A DNA stretch of 64,000 nucleotides, taken from NCBI GenBank assembly GCA_947579665.1, contig OX388351.1, forward strand, positions 3,534,001-3,598,000, given 5' to 3'. The position numbers and the translations under genes are program-made. Source of the DNA: Sympetrum striolatum (lineage: Eukaryota > Arthropoda > Insecta > Odonata > Libellulidae). Below the pieces are notes generated by a model. The model made no database searches, was not told where the DNA came from, and saw nothing but the letters and a program-made list of their open reading frames with translations. Shown piece by piece: positions 36,401 through 47,640 of this stretch. Within the stretch, counting starts at the first letter, position 1, and each line of letters begins with the position of its first letter.

Positions 36401-37940
36401 AAAATGTAAGAACGACAAAAGCAAAATCCTAACTAAATTACTCCGAATTTAGAGTCCATTTTGCTGAGATTACGTGTTCCACGATGCTTTAAATCATTAT
36501 GAAAGCTAAAATTCGACATCCTTGCCTTTTCACTTAATCTTTAGATTATTTTAGACAATTTTCTTGGTCGTTTATTTATTTTTTATTTTTATATCTTGTG
36601 ATCAGAATCGATAAATTAAAAAATGATTCACTTCTTTACTGAGAAATTGATTTCTCTGTATTCTCTCTTTCCAGAATTAAGCGTACCTTGGCGAAGATAG
36701 CGTTATTTATACACAAGAACTATATAACCGAGCATTTTGTATCTGCATTATTTTTGTTGTTTTTTCTTCCATACTCATACTATTAAGCATCGTTTCCCTT
36801 ATCTTATGCTTGAATCTCATTAACTCCGTAATGTCTCGTTTCTTTATATCATGCCGATTCTTATTCATTGCACATTTATTTTTCAGCATAATTTCGTAGA
36901 ATAACCACACTCAATACATAATAATTATATATCCGAACATATTTCTGAAACATTTCAGTCTGTGTCTTCTTTTAATTCCTAATTTTTACTTCATAATTTA
37001 TCAATAAGCCCACCTAAAGAATTTAATTCTCGTCTAATATTTTCTATTCTTCCATTATAGAAGGCAGTCATTTTGATTAGCTATTTCAAATTAGTTTACC
37101 CTCGAATTCACCGAGCAACGCAGTATAGTTGTCTGTTTATTATTGAGAATTTCGTCTAATCTAGAAGTAAGTTTTATAACATTAGTTTTTGAGAATTAGT
37201 ACTCATTTGTGTTCTTCGAAAATTATGTTCCATTAAATTCTAGAAATAACCTAGCAAAAACTGTTATGTAGATGAGAGAAATGTTTACGTCGATAAAACA
37301 AATTGATAACGGTGTTGAGCACAGAGAAAACTCCCTTGTAGTGCTTCTTCCATACCACCTAAAACAAAGAAATGGGTTGTCTTAACATTAAAACCGCTGC
37401 TTTTTATTATTTTATCGTAATGATGCGGTTTGAGTGGGCCCTTCCCCAAATTATTGTCATTTGCCACTTTAGTGTTGTTTTTTTTTTCTCTCATCTCTAG
37501 GAAATGGAACGAGATAGACCAAGATTTTGTGACAGATTTTCTAAAAAATGAATCTTATAATACTAGGAAGCGTAATGAAATAGCGAAGCGTAAGTTCCTC
37601 GTGAAGAAAATTTTTAATTAAGAAATATTTTAATTTTACGACGGGCTTCAAACTTACAAGTTCACCATCAGCCTGATTTTAAATATTAAAGTATTTCTTC
37701 ATGTATAACTTACGCTTTATTATTTCACATGCTTCCTACTACAAAGTTAAGACTCCATCAATTGTATTTACTTATATTGTTCATCATTTGGTTTTATCTG
37801 ATCCAAGTTTTATCTGTTATAGTTAATAGAGGTTTGTTTGCAAGCAAGTTTGTTTAGCGAAGATGACGGTTTTAAGTTTATTAAGCAAAGAGCGCGGTAA
37901 TAAATAGGAAATAAAATAGCGCGGTGTTTGAAAATGTATG
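33420..37940. other. Non-coding stretch with one dispersed repeat
   Basis: AT-rich DNA with chance frames. It contains copy B (35856-35907) of the dispersed repeat at 25541-25590. No gene was recognised. Confidence 0.5.
35856..35907 (+). repeat. Dispersed repeat copy B
   Basis: AGGAAGAAAATTTGGAACAC, then GTTAATAAATTAAAGGATTAAAACCTG, aligns with 25541-25590. Direct orientation, about 10.3 kb apart. Confidence 0.55.
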
Positions 37941-37959
37941 CGTTATCAACTGAAAGTAG

Positions 37960-38430
37960 TACTTGAGTTGTTCTGCTGATTTATTTAGGTCTCACCTAGA
38001 GTATGCATATAGAGTGTGGGATTTTGCCAATAAGTGTCATATTCAGGATTTAGAAAATTTACAACGAAAGGCAATACTATTTGTAAAGAATCACTACGAT
38101 AAAACGTAAGTGCTACTCGTGTCAGATGATGTAGGGCGCGGGACGGGAATCTTTAGAAGATAGAAAACTAATTCAAAGGATAAATTTATGAAATACGTTA
38201 AGAGAAATTGCATTCTCAGAAGATGTAAGTGATATAATGCGACCTCCTTGTTGAATGAGCCGTTCTGGTACTGCGAGGAAGATCAGGGAAATTTCATTCT
38301 AAAACGAATCGTTTCAAGAATTTATTTTTTCCACGAACGATACGCGAAAGCAATCGATTAGGAAAATAGAGTATAGGTGACTGCACCCCCTGCCAGACGC
38401 CGAAAGGCGGCTTGCAGGGTTCTTACATAG
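37960..38430 (+). mobile_element. CR1/Jockey-like LINE 3' remnant with its tail
   Basis: From 37981 the plus strand encodes LFRSHLEYAYRVWDFANK, then LENLQRKAILFVKNHYDKT. This is the conserved segment after the RT domain in CR1/Jockey-type elements (pattern R-HLEYA--VWD----IE-LE--QR-A-RFV). Stops and frame changes follow. A second conserved block, with SRSGTARKIREI and a FIFSTNDTR-type equivalent of the family's FFPRTI motif, lies at about 38263-38345. Directly after it comes the hairpin CCCCCTGCCAGACGCC/GGCGGCTTGCAGGG (38385-38420), the same tail as at 3020 and 45491. The order links that tail to this LINE family. Confidence 0.82.
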
Positions 38431-38559
38431 GCACAGAGAAGCGTATATAAACGATACAGGAGAATGATGAAGCTCAGTTTGAAAAAAGTTAAGAAGTAAT
38501 TTATCGATGCTGGTTAATTTTCAATTTTCGGTATCTCTCACCACATTGTTTTCTCTCGT

Positions 38560-38790
38560 TCCCTCGATCTTCTCCTCCCATTCGTGACTCCTCCATTTCC
38601 CCCTCATTGTCGGCGCCCGTCGGAATTCCCTTAGAGCCGCACAGAGCCTTGCTAATTGGCCACGAGGACCGGCAATTAGGTCTTCCACCCCTCAGGGGCA
38701 GGCGGCGGAAGGGCTGATGATGAATGCGTGCGTGCCACAGCTACGGAGAGTACGTTTCCTGATTGGCGAGAATTGGGGAAGATCTCTCTC
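38560..38790. promoter_or_regulatory. GC-richer non-coding island
   Basis: GC-rich, with CATTGTCGGCGCCCGTCGG, CTAATTGGCCACGAGG, CGGCAATTAGG and GGGGCAGGCGGCGG. TAAT/CAATTAG homeodomain-type cores sit within it. No open frame of note. Candidate enhancer by composition and motif mix. Confidence 0.3.
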
Positions 38791-38799
38791 CATGCACTT

Positions 38800-41100
38800 C
38801 CTCCTCTTTTTCCTTTTACACTCCTCAAATCGCTCGTTGATTTATGTTATGCAACTATGACAGGCATGCAGTTAGGTGTTTTTATATATTTATTTTTTCC
38901 TTCTTAGTCTTATTCCCTTTTATTATTCTTATTCTTATAGATTTTTTTAGTTTGAATTGGCGCTGGTATTTGAATCTTATCGTTAAAATCAGGTATACAT
39001 ATACACGAGTAACTTTTTGGAAATCTAATAAGGATTTCATATGAAATTTAATAATAAATAAGCGACAACAAGAAGTTATTTCTGGTAGGATGAATTTTGC
39101 ACCCGGTTACCCATTGTCTGCGAAGACAAATTAAGCTATAAATTGGCTTATTTCCCAGAAATAATTAAGACATTAAAATTTCAAAATAATAAGTAGATGG
39201 CGAAAGATTGTTTAAATTTAGAAGTGGCGAATATACAATTACGCATTACTTATGCCATAATTATTTTTTTATTCCCTTTTCTCTCGTATCAATTTCACGG
39301 AGGAATGTTTTCTATTGCCGATTCCAATATGGATGCAAATTGGCCATCTTTCTCCGGCGAATTAAATATTACAGGAACACAACGGGCATCTGGTCCTTTC
39401 AGTCCGACGCCGCTTCTTCAATTAAGACGTCGACCTTCGAATAAGACAGGAATATAATCGCGAAAATGGATATTTAAATGAGAAACGGCAATTTATTATC
39501 GCCGAATCTAAAATTCAACATGCTTTAAGTGAAAGGTTTTCAATGGATTCGAAGAGCTTGTGTTTGATAAGCATCACGTTTAAGATGTAGCTATAATTTG
39601 GCGTGTATCCGTCGACTGTAATGTCAGACATAAGATTATATTTACAAAGGGAAATAATAAGATTTTTGGTCTTATTTGTTGAATGAAGCGAAGATATTCA
39701 TCTTACTTGTTATTATAAGATATTTATCTTACTTGTTACGTTTCAGGTCATATGGAGCATTCTTTAATCCATTTGGGATATACATATATATATACATATA
39801 CATATATGTATATATAACACAAGGCAAAATCTTGTAAATAGGTCTTCTTACTTATTGATATTTGCTTAGTTTAATAAAATACCTTTCAATTCAATCTTTT
39901 AATCCAATACGATAAAATATATTATTCATACAACTAAATGTATTTGTAATTCTTATTTAACAAAAAATAAAATAATTTGGAGTATAAGAATGGCTTCTCA
40001 GGATGTAAGTTTTCTTAGTAAAATTCATCGTACGTGAATGTAGTGTTCTCTCATAACATTTATGTCATACATCGAATGGCAAAAACAATCTCACTCATAG
40101 TACTTAAATGCAGAAAATTTATTAAATAATATTAGGAATTACTCTGATTAAACTTTTTGAAACATATTCACCGTAGAATTTATGTATATTAGAATTGATC
40201 ATTACTCTGGTTTTGGTATTATTTTCTCCTCTTGTGTCAATAAAAAAACAACGTTGCGGGAAAACGCCAAAGGAGGAGTGAAAGAATCGAAATAACATAG
40301 GAAAAAATACAAATTTAATATAGAATGTATGATTCAGAATTTACTGTACAATATTATATAAAATTAAATTGAATGAAAAAAGGAAAGTCATTCTTACGAT
40401 GAGAAAAAATGTAGAAACACTTTATGCGCTTGAAAATGAGACCTAAAATTACGTGTAAAATAACATTACGCACTTTAAAATGACAACAGCAGCGTAAATA
40501 TAAACCCAATGCCCGTACAAGTAAGTTTATACTCATTAAGATTTGCAAATAAAAAATAATTAGTGCTCCAGTTCGAGGCGTTTGTTTGGCGTCTCACATT
40601 CCCCCTTGTCGGCAAGAGAAACCTGGAAGTATAGAAACAAAGAAATTGTGGTTAAACCAACGATTAAAGATAAATTCAATGATGAAAACAGCTGAAATAA
40701 TATTAATTTCGTAGGAGTAATTCTAATGACGTCCTCAAGGCAAAGTTAAAGGAGGGAAGTTCGCAAACATTAACAGCGAAGGATAAGTACTTTTACCATC
40801 TGTCGAACTATTATTTTTTCTCCGCGAATCCCTCAAAAAAGAATGAACATGATATTGGACGCATCGAAGCGAATATCTGTTTAAAAATCGTATATTGCTT
40901 CCAGAAAATGAAAGGGTGCTTACGCTCTTCTTGGTAATTCCGCGAGTTGGTAATTGAAAAAGCGCTTACTCAGAAATTTTCTTATTCCCCAGTTGTATAT
41001 CGCTTGAAAGAACATAGAGACACTCCTTTTTCAAGTTCTTGTCAGCCTTTCTTTTCCAGATGGTTTTCTTTCGCATCGAGGAAAATCCACATTAACAAAT
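38800..41100. other. Non-coding stretch with a small TA/CA microsatellite
   Basis: AT-rich. A TATATATACATATACATATA-type tract lies at 39780-39816. A small GC-richer patch lies at 39350-39440 with overlapping short frames, none recognised. Confidence 0.5.
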
Positions 41101-41119
41101 ATACTTGTCTTTTCCCAGT

Positions 41120-41700
41120 TCACATTTGAAGCAACGACTCCACGTACTTTTTGCCCATCAACTCGTCCAATTTCGACCACCCATTTCATATTAATGCCTC
41201 CGATGATTGGTGTTTTTTAATCTTTACGGAACACACCGCGCGCGTGTTCATTAGAACTAAATAATCGTTTAAACCACTCCATCTGCTCCGTTTTCTCTAT
41301 CTCTAAGCCCTTTATGTGTTTGCATTATCAAGTCTGTTGTTGAAGGCATAAAAGTTTTATTGACGCGACCTTTTTTACAGTCGTCCGTTGGATAGACTCC
41401 TCAGCGCTCTTCGCGTAAATCAGCTCGAAAATATAGATTATTTAATATTCATGAGGGAATTGGAGATTCGTGTAGTTTCAGTGCTCGAGTGTTCGCTCGG
41501 ATGATGGAGATTCCTCGAGGAAAATCTTTTGCAAATGCGATTAGAGATTTAAATGTCACCACGCGCGGTTGTTGGCTGAGTGCATCAGAACCAATTATTT
41601 TTCCTCGAAATTTATTTCGCGAAATTCTTTTTCCGTGTGCCGATATTGGTGTGTTCGCTCTTTCTCAAGGTCAGCTCAAGTTTTCACCTTTCTTTCCACC
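41120..41700. promoter_or_regulatory. GC-richer non-coding island
   Basis: Mixed island with CACACCGCGCGCGTG, ATAAAAGTTTTATTGACGCG (Hox/Abd-B-type core) and CACCACGCGCGGTTG. Short frames only. Candidate regulatory DNA. Confidence 0.25.
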
Positions 41701-41719
41701 GTCCCTCTTTCCTTGAAAG

Positions 41720-44700
41720 GATGGATGGCAATGCTGAAAAAGCCGTGTAAAAGGAATGTATTAATCATACGGATCGAGTTACTGGAACGTTTTCCCGAGA
41801 TTTTTTTCTCAAGAATTATTACTATTAATGTTGTGCTCACTCGGTATGGTTCACTTACAGGGGAGAATGAGATAAAATATAATGACGAAGATTTCTGATA
41901 TGGACGTCGATTTTCTTGCAAATACTTCTCGCTGGCATTATTACTATTGGTTATTTGATAATCTCAATTTAGAAGAATCGATGTTGTTATTCTTCTTACA
42001 TTAAAGTTACTATTATGATTTTAACGCTTTTTTTTTAATATTTCTATCTACTTTTTCAAATATATTTTCTGTTTCGTAATATCCATAAACAAGTATAATG
42101 CAAATAAATTAAAATTTTTCGTTATTGTTTGATTTTCTTGTATTTTTGTTTCGTCACTGTATTATAGTGTGTATTTCCAGCGTATTTTGTACTACCTTCT
42201 CTGCAGGTGAGAAATCAGCAACGTGGGTTTGTGTAACATACCTAATCCAGTCTTGCTTATCGTTTTTATTAGTGCTAGCAAATATCATAACTGCATACAA
42301 GGTTGAAAGGAATGAGGGTCACATTGCCATTAAACGGTCCATTAGTCCATTTTCTATTTCGAAGTCAAACTCTGCGGCAGACTATGCGAAATACTATTAT
42401 GGTTAATACAAAATTGAAATAATTTTGAAATGGAAATGAACTTTTAACATTAGGTGTTCATCGCTGTATTCGTTGTCTATTTGCTAATACCCTGCAGTAA
42501 AGTACCTTAATAAGTGTAGCTCATAATAGCAAATAGTTTTTAACTGAAGAACTTCCTCGATAAAAATATGTGAAGATATTATATCGTTAATAATGCTGGG
42601 TAATCAAAATTTCAGATTGGAGTTATGATTTACTTCGGAAGATTTTTTCTCCTTCGATTGGGAATTTGTGTGCTGAAGAGAAAATTCCGTGAGAAACTGC
42701 TGATTTGATGGAGATGGAAAATATGTAGATTTAATTTCGCGAGAGGAAATAAAAGCATTCGAATATCTGCATAATGAGTGTGGACCTCCCACGCTGCGCA
42801 AGCAGTGTCTATTTCATTAATGCTAGCGGCAGTTAAAAAACATGATTTATCTTCGATGCTTGTTTTTAAGGAATGATCATTTGCTTTAATTTCCCATAAT
42901 CTTTGCTAATAACCAAATGGGTGCGCTAATAAAAGTGTAAATAATTCTGATTGCGAATCGTGATTTTAGCGAAACATATGCGTGGTGAAGAACGAGGCAT
43001 AATACTTTGGCTGAGACCATGAAACATAGTGGCGATGAATGCTTCTGAATCTATATGCTCTTGTAAATATCTCTTGCGAATGTATCACGCGTTATGAATT
43101 AAAGATAAATAAAGACTTGCGCAGGAAGCGGGAGAGTCGTTCGAATAGCGAAATAAGGATTTTAAATGATTTTGAACTCTCAAAAGAAATGTTTTTATCC
43201 GCATTATCTCCTATATTTGAAAGGATTTCATTTTATTCAGTGGATGATTTAGACAGTACATTTGTGAATAAACTTCATGACATGACTATTCTGCAGAAGC
43301 TTCTTCTTGAAGGTTATAAAGGTTGTTATTTCACCGCAATGAAAAATGTAACGTGCGGTAGTTACTCTGTTTTATGGTTATTGTCTTTCTCGGTGGTGAT
43401 TAATTCAAAACACATGCTAATGTGAACTGGTTGGCATTGATTATACTACATAAAGATAACGTTTCTTATCCAAATTTCTATTCTAGTCCTATGGAACTGA
43501 TTGAGTAAACTGAGAGCATAACAACTTAACATAATGCAAGTTTTTTACTTTCTGTAATTTCGTCTTTTCTTGAAAATTTCTAAAATATCGAGTCTTTCCC
43601 TCAAATGTTCGAAGAAAATTAGAGTACAAAATATGAAAGTATGATTTTTGCATCTTTTTGGATCAGATTTTTCTATTTGTTAATTTGGTATTGTTCTTTT
43701 CCAGAAATACCTGCTAAATAAACTCTCTGAGTGACAGCCGTTGAGGACTTAGCTGGATTTAAAAGTAGTGAAAAAACTGGATCTCTTTCAGCCCTTAAAA
43801 ACTAAAAAGCTCCACAGAAGTATGAAGTTAGACCAATGAATACGTGAAAGACAGTAATGGAGGCAGCTAATGAAGTAAGTAATCGTCTTACCATAATATG
43901 GTCTTACGTTCCTTTCTTCTGTTAAAGTCTAGAATCTCTTGGTAGTAGGGATTTGAATTTTAAAATTATCTTCAAGTATTTTATAATTAGTAAACATGTT
44001 TAGAAGGAATCGCCGCAAATATGGCTCCATAAATGTATAGCAATTGCTGACCTCTTGATTTATCTTGTTGGTGGTCAAAGTACTTTATAAGTTTTTGGGA
44101 ATGATACTTTGGAATTTTGCAGTATAAGATTTCTGTGAACGAGATAATGCGGAAATTTTTATCAACTTTTCTCTTACTTTAATTCTGTTATTTTATTTTC
44201 ATAATAATTTCTATTAAGATCTCTTTGTAATTTAATTTAAAATATGTTTTTTTTCGCTTGTCAGCCACAGAAAGACGTAAATCAAAATTTAATGACTTCT
44301 TGGATTAACTTAAAAGTATGTGATGGAAAAGACACTATGATTGCATTTTAAATGACAACTAAGGAATTCCAAAATTTTCCACAGTGAACATTGAACGACA
44401 TTTTAAGTGGATCTCACTTAAATTTTTGAGCGATGCAGTTATTGGGTATTCAAACTTATTGAAAAATAATCACGAAGGATGTAAAAAAATCCTATGGATT
44501 GCGCCTCGGAGACATACAATTTGAATTGATCCATGAAGATTAGCGTAGAAGTGTGAGGGAGAGTAGCTTTTGGGAAGCAAGAGGTAGGTGTATATGGTTA
44601 GAACTAGATTAAGATGTGACACCATTTATTGCTCTCATATTGGGCTGTAGAAGTTTATATTCATGTGTTTTCGCACTTGAAGGATCACCTTAGCAATGAT

Positions 44701-44950
44701 CAATCGAGAAGTTGTCCTAGTGTGATTTCCAAGAATTACACCGTGAATTATTTCAATATTCTGCCGACTCCTTTTGTAAGGAGAAACCTCTCTTAGTTTA
44801 TTTTATCAACCACTAGTGTATCTGTGTGTCTGTATTCCCTTTTACGTTTGTTTCTATAATAGGAAAAGCTCAACTCAGTCTGCGCCGCTTAGGTATCTGC
44901 CTAATGCTCGCAATAACACTCAAATCTTCTCTTTCCTTACCGTTTAATCA
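41720..44950. other. Non-coding stretch, including an unsupported 128-codon frame
   Basis: The plus-strand frame at 43039-43425 is among the longest in the window. It has no recognised domain, no clear splice or start context, and a length expected by chance in 64 kb of this composition. Nothing else was recognised. Confidence 0.45.
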
Positions 44951-44959
44951 TCGTAAAAC

Positions 44960-45240
44960 TTGCATTTCAAATTCGAAATGTCAGAAAATACTTCCCCTCC
45001 GAAAGTCCATAATCTTCCGCGGACTTGAAGGCTCCATCCGACCGGTCCCATTTGAATATTTCGGGTGGTGTGGGAGTGAATGGGCGGGGTAGTGATGGGC
45101 CGAGGAAAGGTTTCAGATGGATTGATGAGCGGCGTGACCACTCCCGCTGCTCCCTGGGACGTCTATTTGTATCTCCGCGGGGCCTCTGCAGACTCCCTGG
45201 ATTAGGCGGTCGTCGGAAGGTAGCCACGGATGTGTAGGGG
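44960..45240. promoter_or_regulatory. GC-rich island with overlapping short frames
   Basis: GC-rich (GAATGGGCGGGGTAGTGATG, CTCCGCGGGGCCTCTGC), with open frames on both strands, none recognised. Could be an exon, a promoter-type CpG island or an old transposon piece. Confidence 0.25.
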
Positions 45241-45490
45241 TTTCTTCAGATTGAGCTAATGGAATATGCTGGAGACTTGCGCTTAAAGTTCTTCTTTTTC
45301 GGTCAGTGATACCCTCACGTAACAGCGTTCGGTTTACAATGCCCTCGTTGAGTATCAATTTTCTTCGACCCTGGGTTTTTGCTCCACAAACTTACCATAA
45401 CTTAAATTCTACCTTATTCCCTTACGGTTTGAGCGTCCTATAATACTTTCAGACTGATTTTAAGAATACGCACAACTATATCTTATATAC

Positions 45491-45561
45491 GGTGTCTTAC
45501 ACCCCCTGCCACGCGCCACTGGCGGATTGCAGGGTTTAAATGTAAATGTAAATGTAAATAT
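45491..45561 (+). mobile_element. LINE 3' tail fragment (hairpin plus four AAATGT units)
   Basis: Nearly identical to the copy at 3020-3081: ACACCCCCTGCCACGCGCC, loop, GGCGGATTGCAGGG, then TTTAAATGTAAATGTAAATG and one more unit. This is a heavily 5'-truncated copy of the LINE family whose coding end is at 37960. Confidence 0.78.
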
Positions 45562-45818
45562 CTTTGTTTTCGTTCAGGATGAGTCCCTCCTCTCCGCGTA
45601 TTCGAAAATAATAATATAAACTCTAAAGGAAATTTCCTTGTTATAGTTTTCCACATAAAAATGAAGCTCGAGAGTAAATAAATGAGAGGTGCGTTTAATA
45701 ATTATATTAATTGAAGATTATTTTTGCCAATTATAACCTCTTAGTACCATCGTTGATATAATATAGTGGATCATTTCAGCATATCACTCGTAATAAAACG
45801 TTTTTATTTCAGGGCTAG

Positions 45819-46100
45819 ATTGAGATTTATCAGTCTCTTCTTAGATCGGACCTTAATGATGAAGAGCTTTTAAGAATGAGGCAAATGAATAATAAGAAAT
45901 CCAAGTCTGTCATTGGGAAAAAAGTAAAACCCTGCAGGAAACACCCGCGAGAAGGTAGATGTGAAAAATCTACCAAACCAATTGATAGTTGCAACAAAAA
46001 ATTTAAAGAAGAAAGGGGAAATGTGAAAAATGAAAGTGTAAGGAACAGACAAAAAAAAAGACAATATAATGGATCGATCGAGATTCTCCCCCACATATAA
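45819..46100 (+). CDS. Possible lysine/arginine-rich terminal coding exon
   Basis: Not recognised. After a pyrimidine-rich run and TTTCAGGGCTAG (45807-45818) the plus strand stays open for 93 codons to a TAA at 46098. The protein would begin IEIYQSLLRSDLNDEELLRM, an acidic amphipathic start. It continues as a strongly basic, cysteine-containing tail (CRKHPREGRCEKSTK, then NRQKKRQYNGSIEILPHI). The bias towards charged residues is unusual for AT-rich non-coding DNA, which more often yields hydrophobic frames. Against it, the first acceptor AG (45811-45812) would put a stop in this frame, so the second AG must be used. The first in-frame ATG is at 45876. No homology is claimed. Confidence 0.22.
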   Translation: MEIYQSLLRSDLNDEELLRMRQMNNKKSKSVIGKKVKPCRKHPREGRCEKSTKPIDSCNKKFKEERGNVKNESVRNRQKKRQYNGSIEILPHI

Positions 46101-46589
46101 TTCATTATTATAATGACTATAATTGATTTTGTCTATAGGATAACACAATTTCATCATTGATAGATTTTAGTAATGAATAATCAGTGATTTCCAAACCTAT
46201 TCCAAATTCCAAAGGTTAATTAGGTGTGTTTGGGAATTCGCATGCTTATCGATTGTCGATTGAGTTATCTGTAGTTCAGGACGACCTGATTTTTTGATCA
46301 TATTGACGGTGAGAGTTAGTAAAAGATCATTTATATTTCACAGCAGTTGCTATTAAATATGTCAGTTGAAATGCCGTTTTTTTAATACCGAAATGTCAAA
46401 TAAAGGATTAAGTTTGGAGATTGTACATATGTGTACAGTTTCTGCATGATAATTGAAAAATTTGTGATAAATGATTCTTAAACGGTAAGATTGCCACAAA
46501 GACACAAAGATAAACAGTTCTAGTCTATTTTCTGAAGTTAGAAAGAATCACAGAATCAGGGAAAATACATTTAATCTACTTCTATTTTT

Positions 46590-46620
46590 CCCGTTGAGTA
46601 TCAACGGGCACTTGAGCCAG
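46590..46620 (+). mobile_element. Helitron 3' end, plus orientation
   Basis: The hairpin CCCGTTGA-GTA-TCAACGGG (46590-46608) is followed by CACTTGAG and CCAG, then T. It matches the ends at 15066-15094 and 55697-55727 except that the last four bases are CCAG where they have CTAG. The element body lies to the left. Its 5' end was not found. Confidence 0.6.
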
Positions 46621-47019
46621 TAATACAGAAATAAATATTGCGTAGCAACATAGCTTCAATAAGTTCTCTCGCCTTCCAATACTTAGTATTATCAAAGGGG
46701 AATTCCACTTTGCATGTACTAGGTAGGTCCAATATCTGCTGGCAGTGGGTAAGTCCGAAAATAAATTATTATAAATGAGAATTTACGTTAAGTATATAAG
46801 TGAAAGGATATCAAGTGTGGGAATAAACTTATGCTCTTAGAATAATCTTCTCATGAAACATAGGCTTCAAAACTCATTATGATGAATATCGATTGAAATA
46901 GGGATTAAGTCGAGTTTCACCATCAGATTCACACCCGAGTATTCTCTACCTTAGTAATCCAGTAGCGTACGTACACGAGAGAAGCAAACATTGGCGGAAC
47001 ATTTCATTAAAGGTGATTG

Positions 47020-47640
47020 GAACCTCAGGTAGAAAAATTTCCCCGCGCAAATACATTTAGATTGATTCCCCTTCAATTTCTGCAGCCCCTTTTTCTCGGC
47101 GAATTAATAAAAACAGCCGAAGACGCTAACAGATTGACGGCGACAAAACTCTATATTGCGTCGAGTATCCCCTCGATCGAAAATTGATTAAATAAATCGC
47201 CACTTGGCGGCGCCATCGTCTCTAAAATCTCTCCACGCGAGACCAAAATACCTTCGGCCTCATTTATTTATGGCCATATTTTTAAGGTCCCTCGAGGATG
47301 GACCAATGCCGTGGCTGAATGATATTCACCCGACGCTTACTTAAGTTAATTGTCCCGTTGTCTGTCTCCCCTCCGGAACGCTAAAGGTGGTTAGGTCGCT
47401 AGGATAATAAAGTATAAATTAATATTTGGGTCCCGGTTAATGATGGCTCGGACGGGTACCAAAAAGGATCCTCTTCCCATCAGCCGTCACTTTATTTATT
47501 ATCGAACCTCTTTTTATTCATATTCTCTTCGTTTCCTCGGGTTGTTTGGTCCCATGAGTTATCGCCTTTTACCTTTCGGCAAACCCTTTCAAAGGAGTCT
47601 TATTCGTCTGAGGAAGGGTCCCTGAGGTTGTTGACAGAGT
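47020..47640. promoter_or_regulatory. GC-richer non-coding island with CTCF-like and Hox-like sites
   Basis: CCACTTGGCGGCGCC near 47199-47213 fits a CTCF-type consensus at most positions. TTTATTTATGGCCATATTTT (Hox/Caudal-type and SRF-like) lies near 47262. GC-rich and TAAT/ATTA blocks alternate, with no long open frame. The GGCCATATTT...AAGG string is shared with the island near 4279. Candidate enhancer or insulator. Confidence 0.35.

Noticed and set aside
43039..43425. 128-codon plus-strand open frame
   Set aside because: No domain, no start or splice context, and about one frame of this length is expected by chance in 64 kb of this composition.
44826..45092. Signal-peptide-like open frame near the GC-rich island
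   Set aside because: The hydrophobic part is internal and weak, the start lacks context, and overlapping frames on the other strand are equally open.
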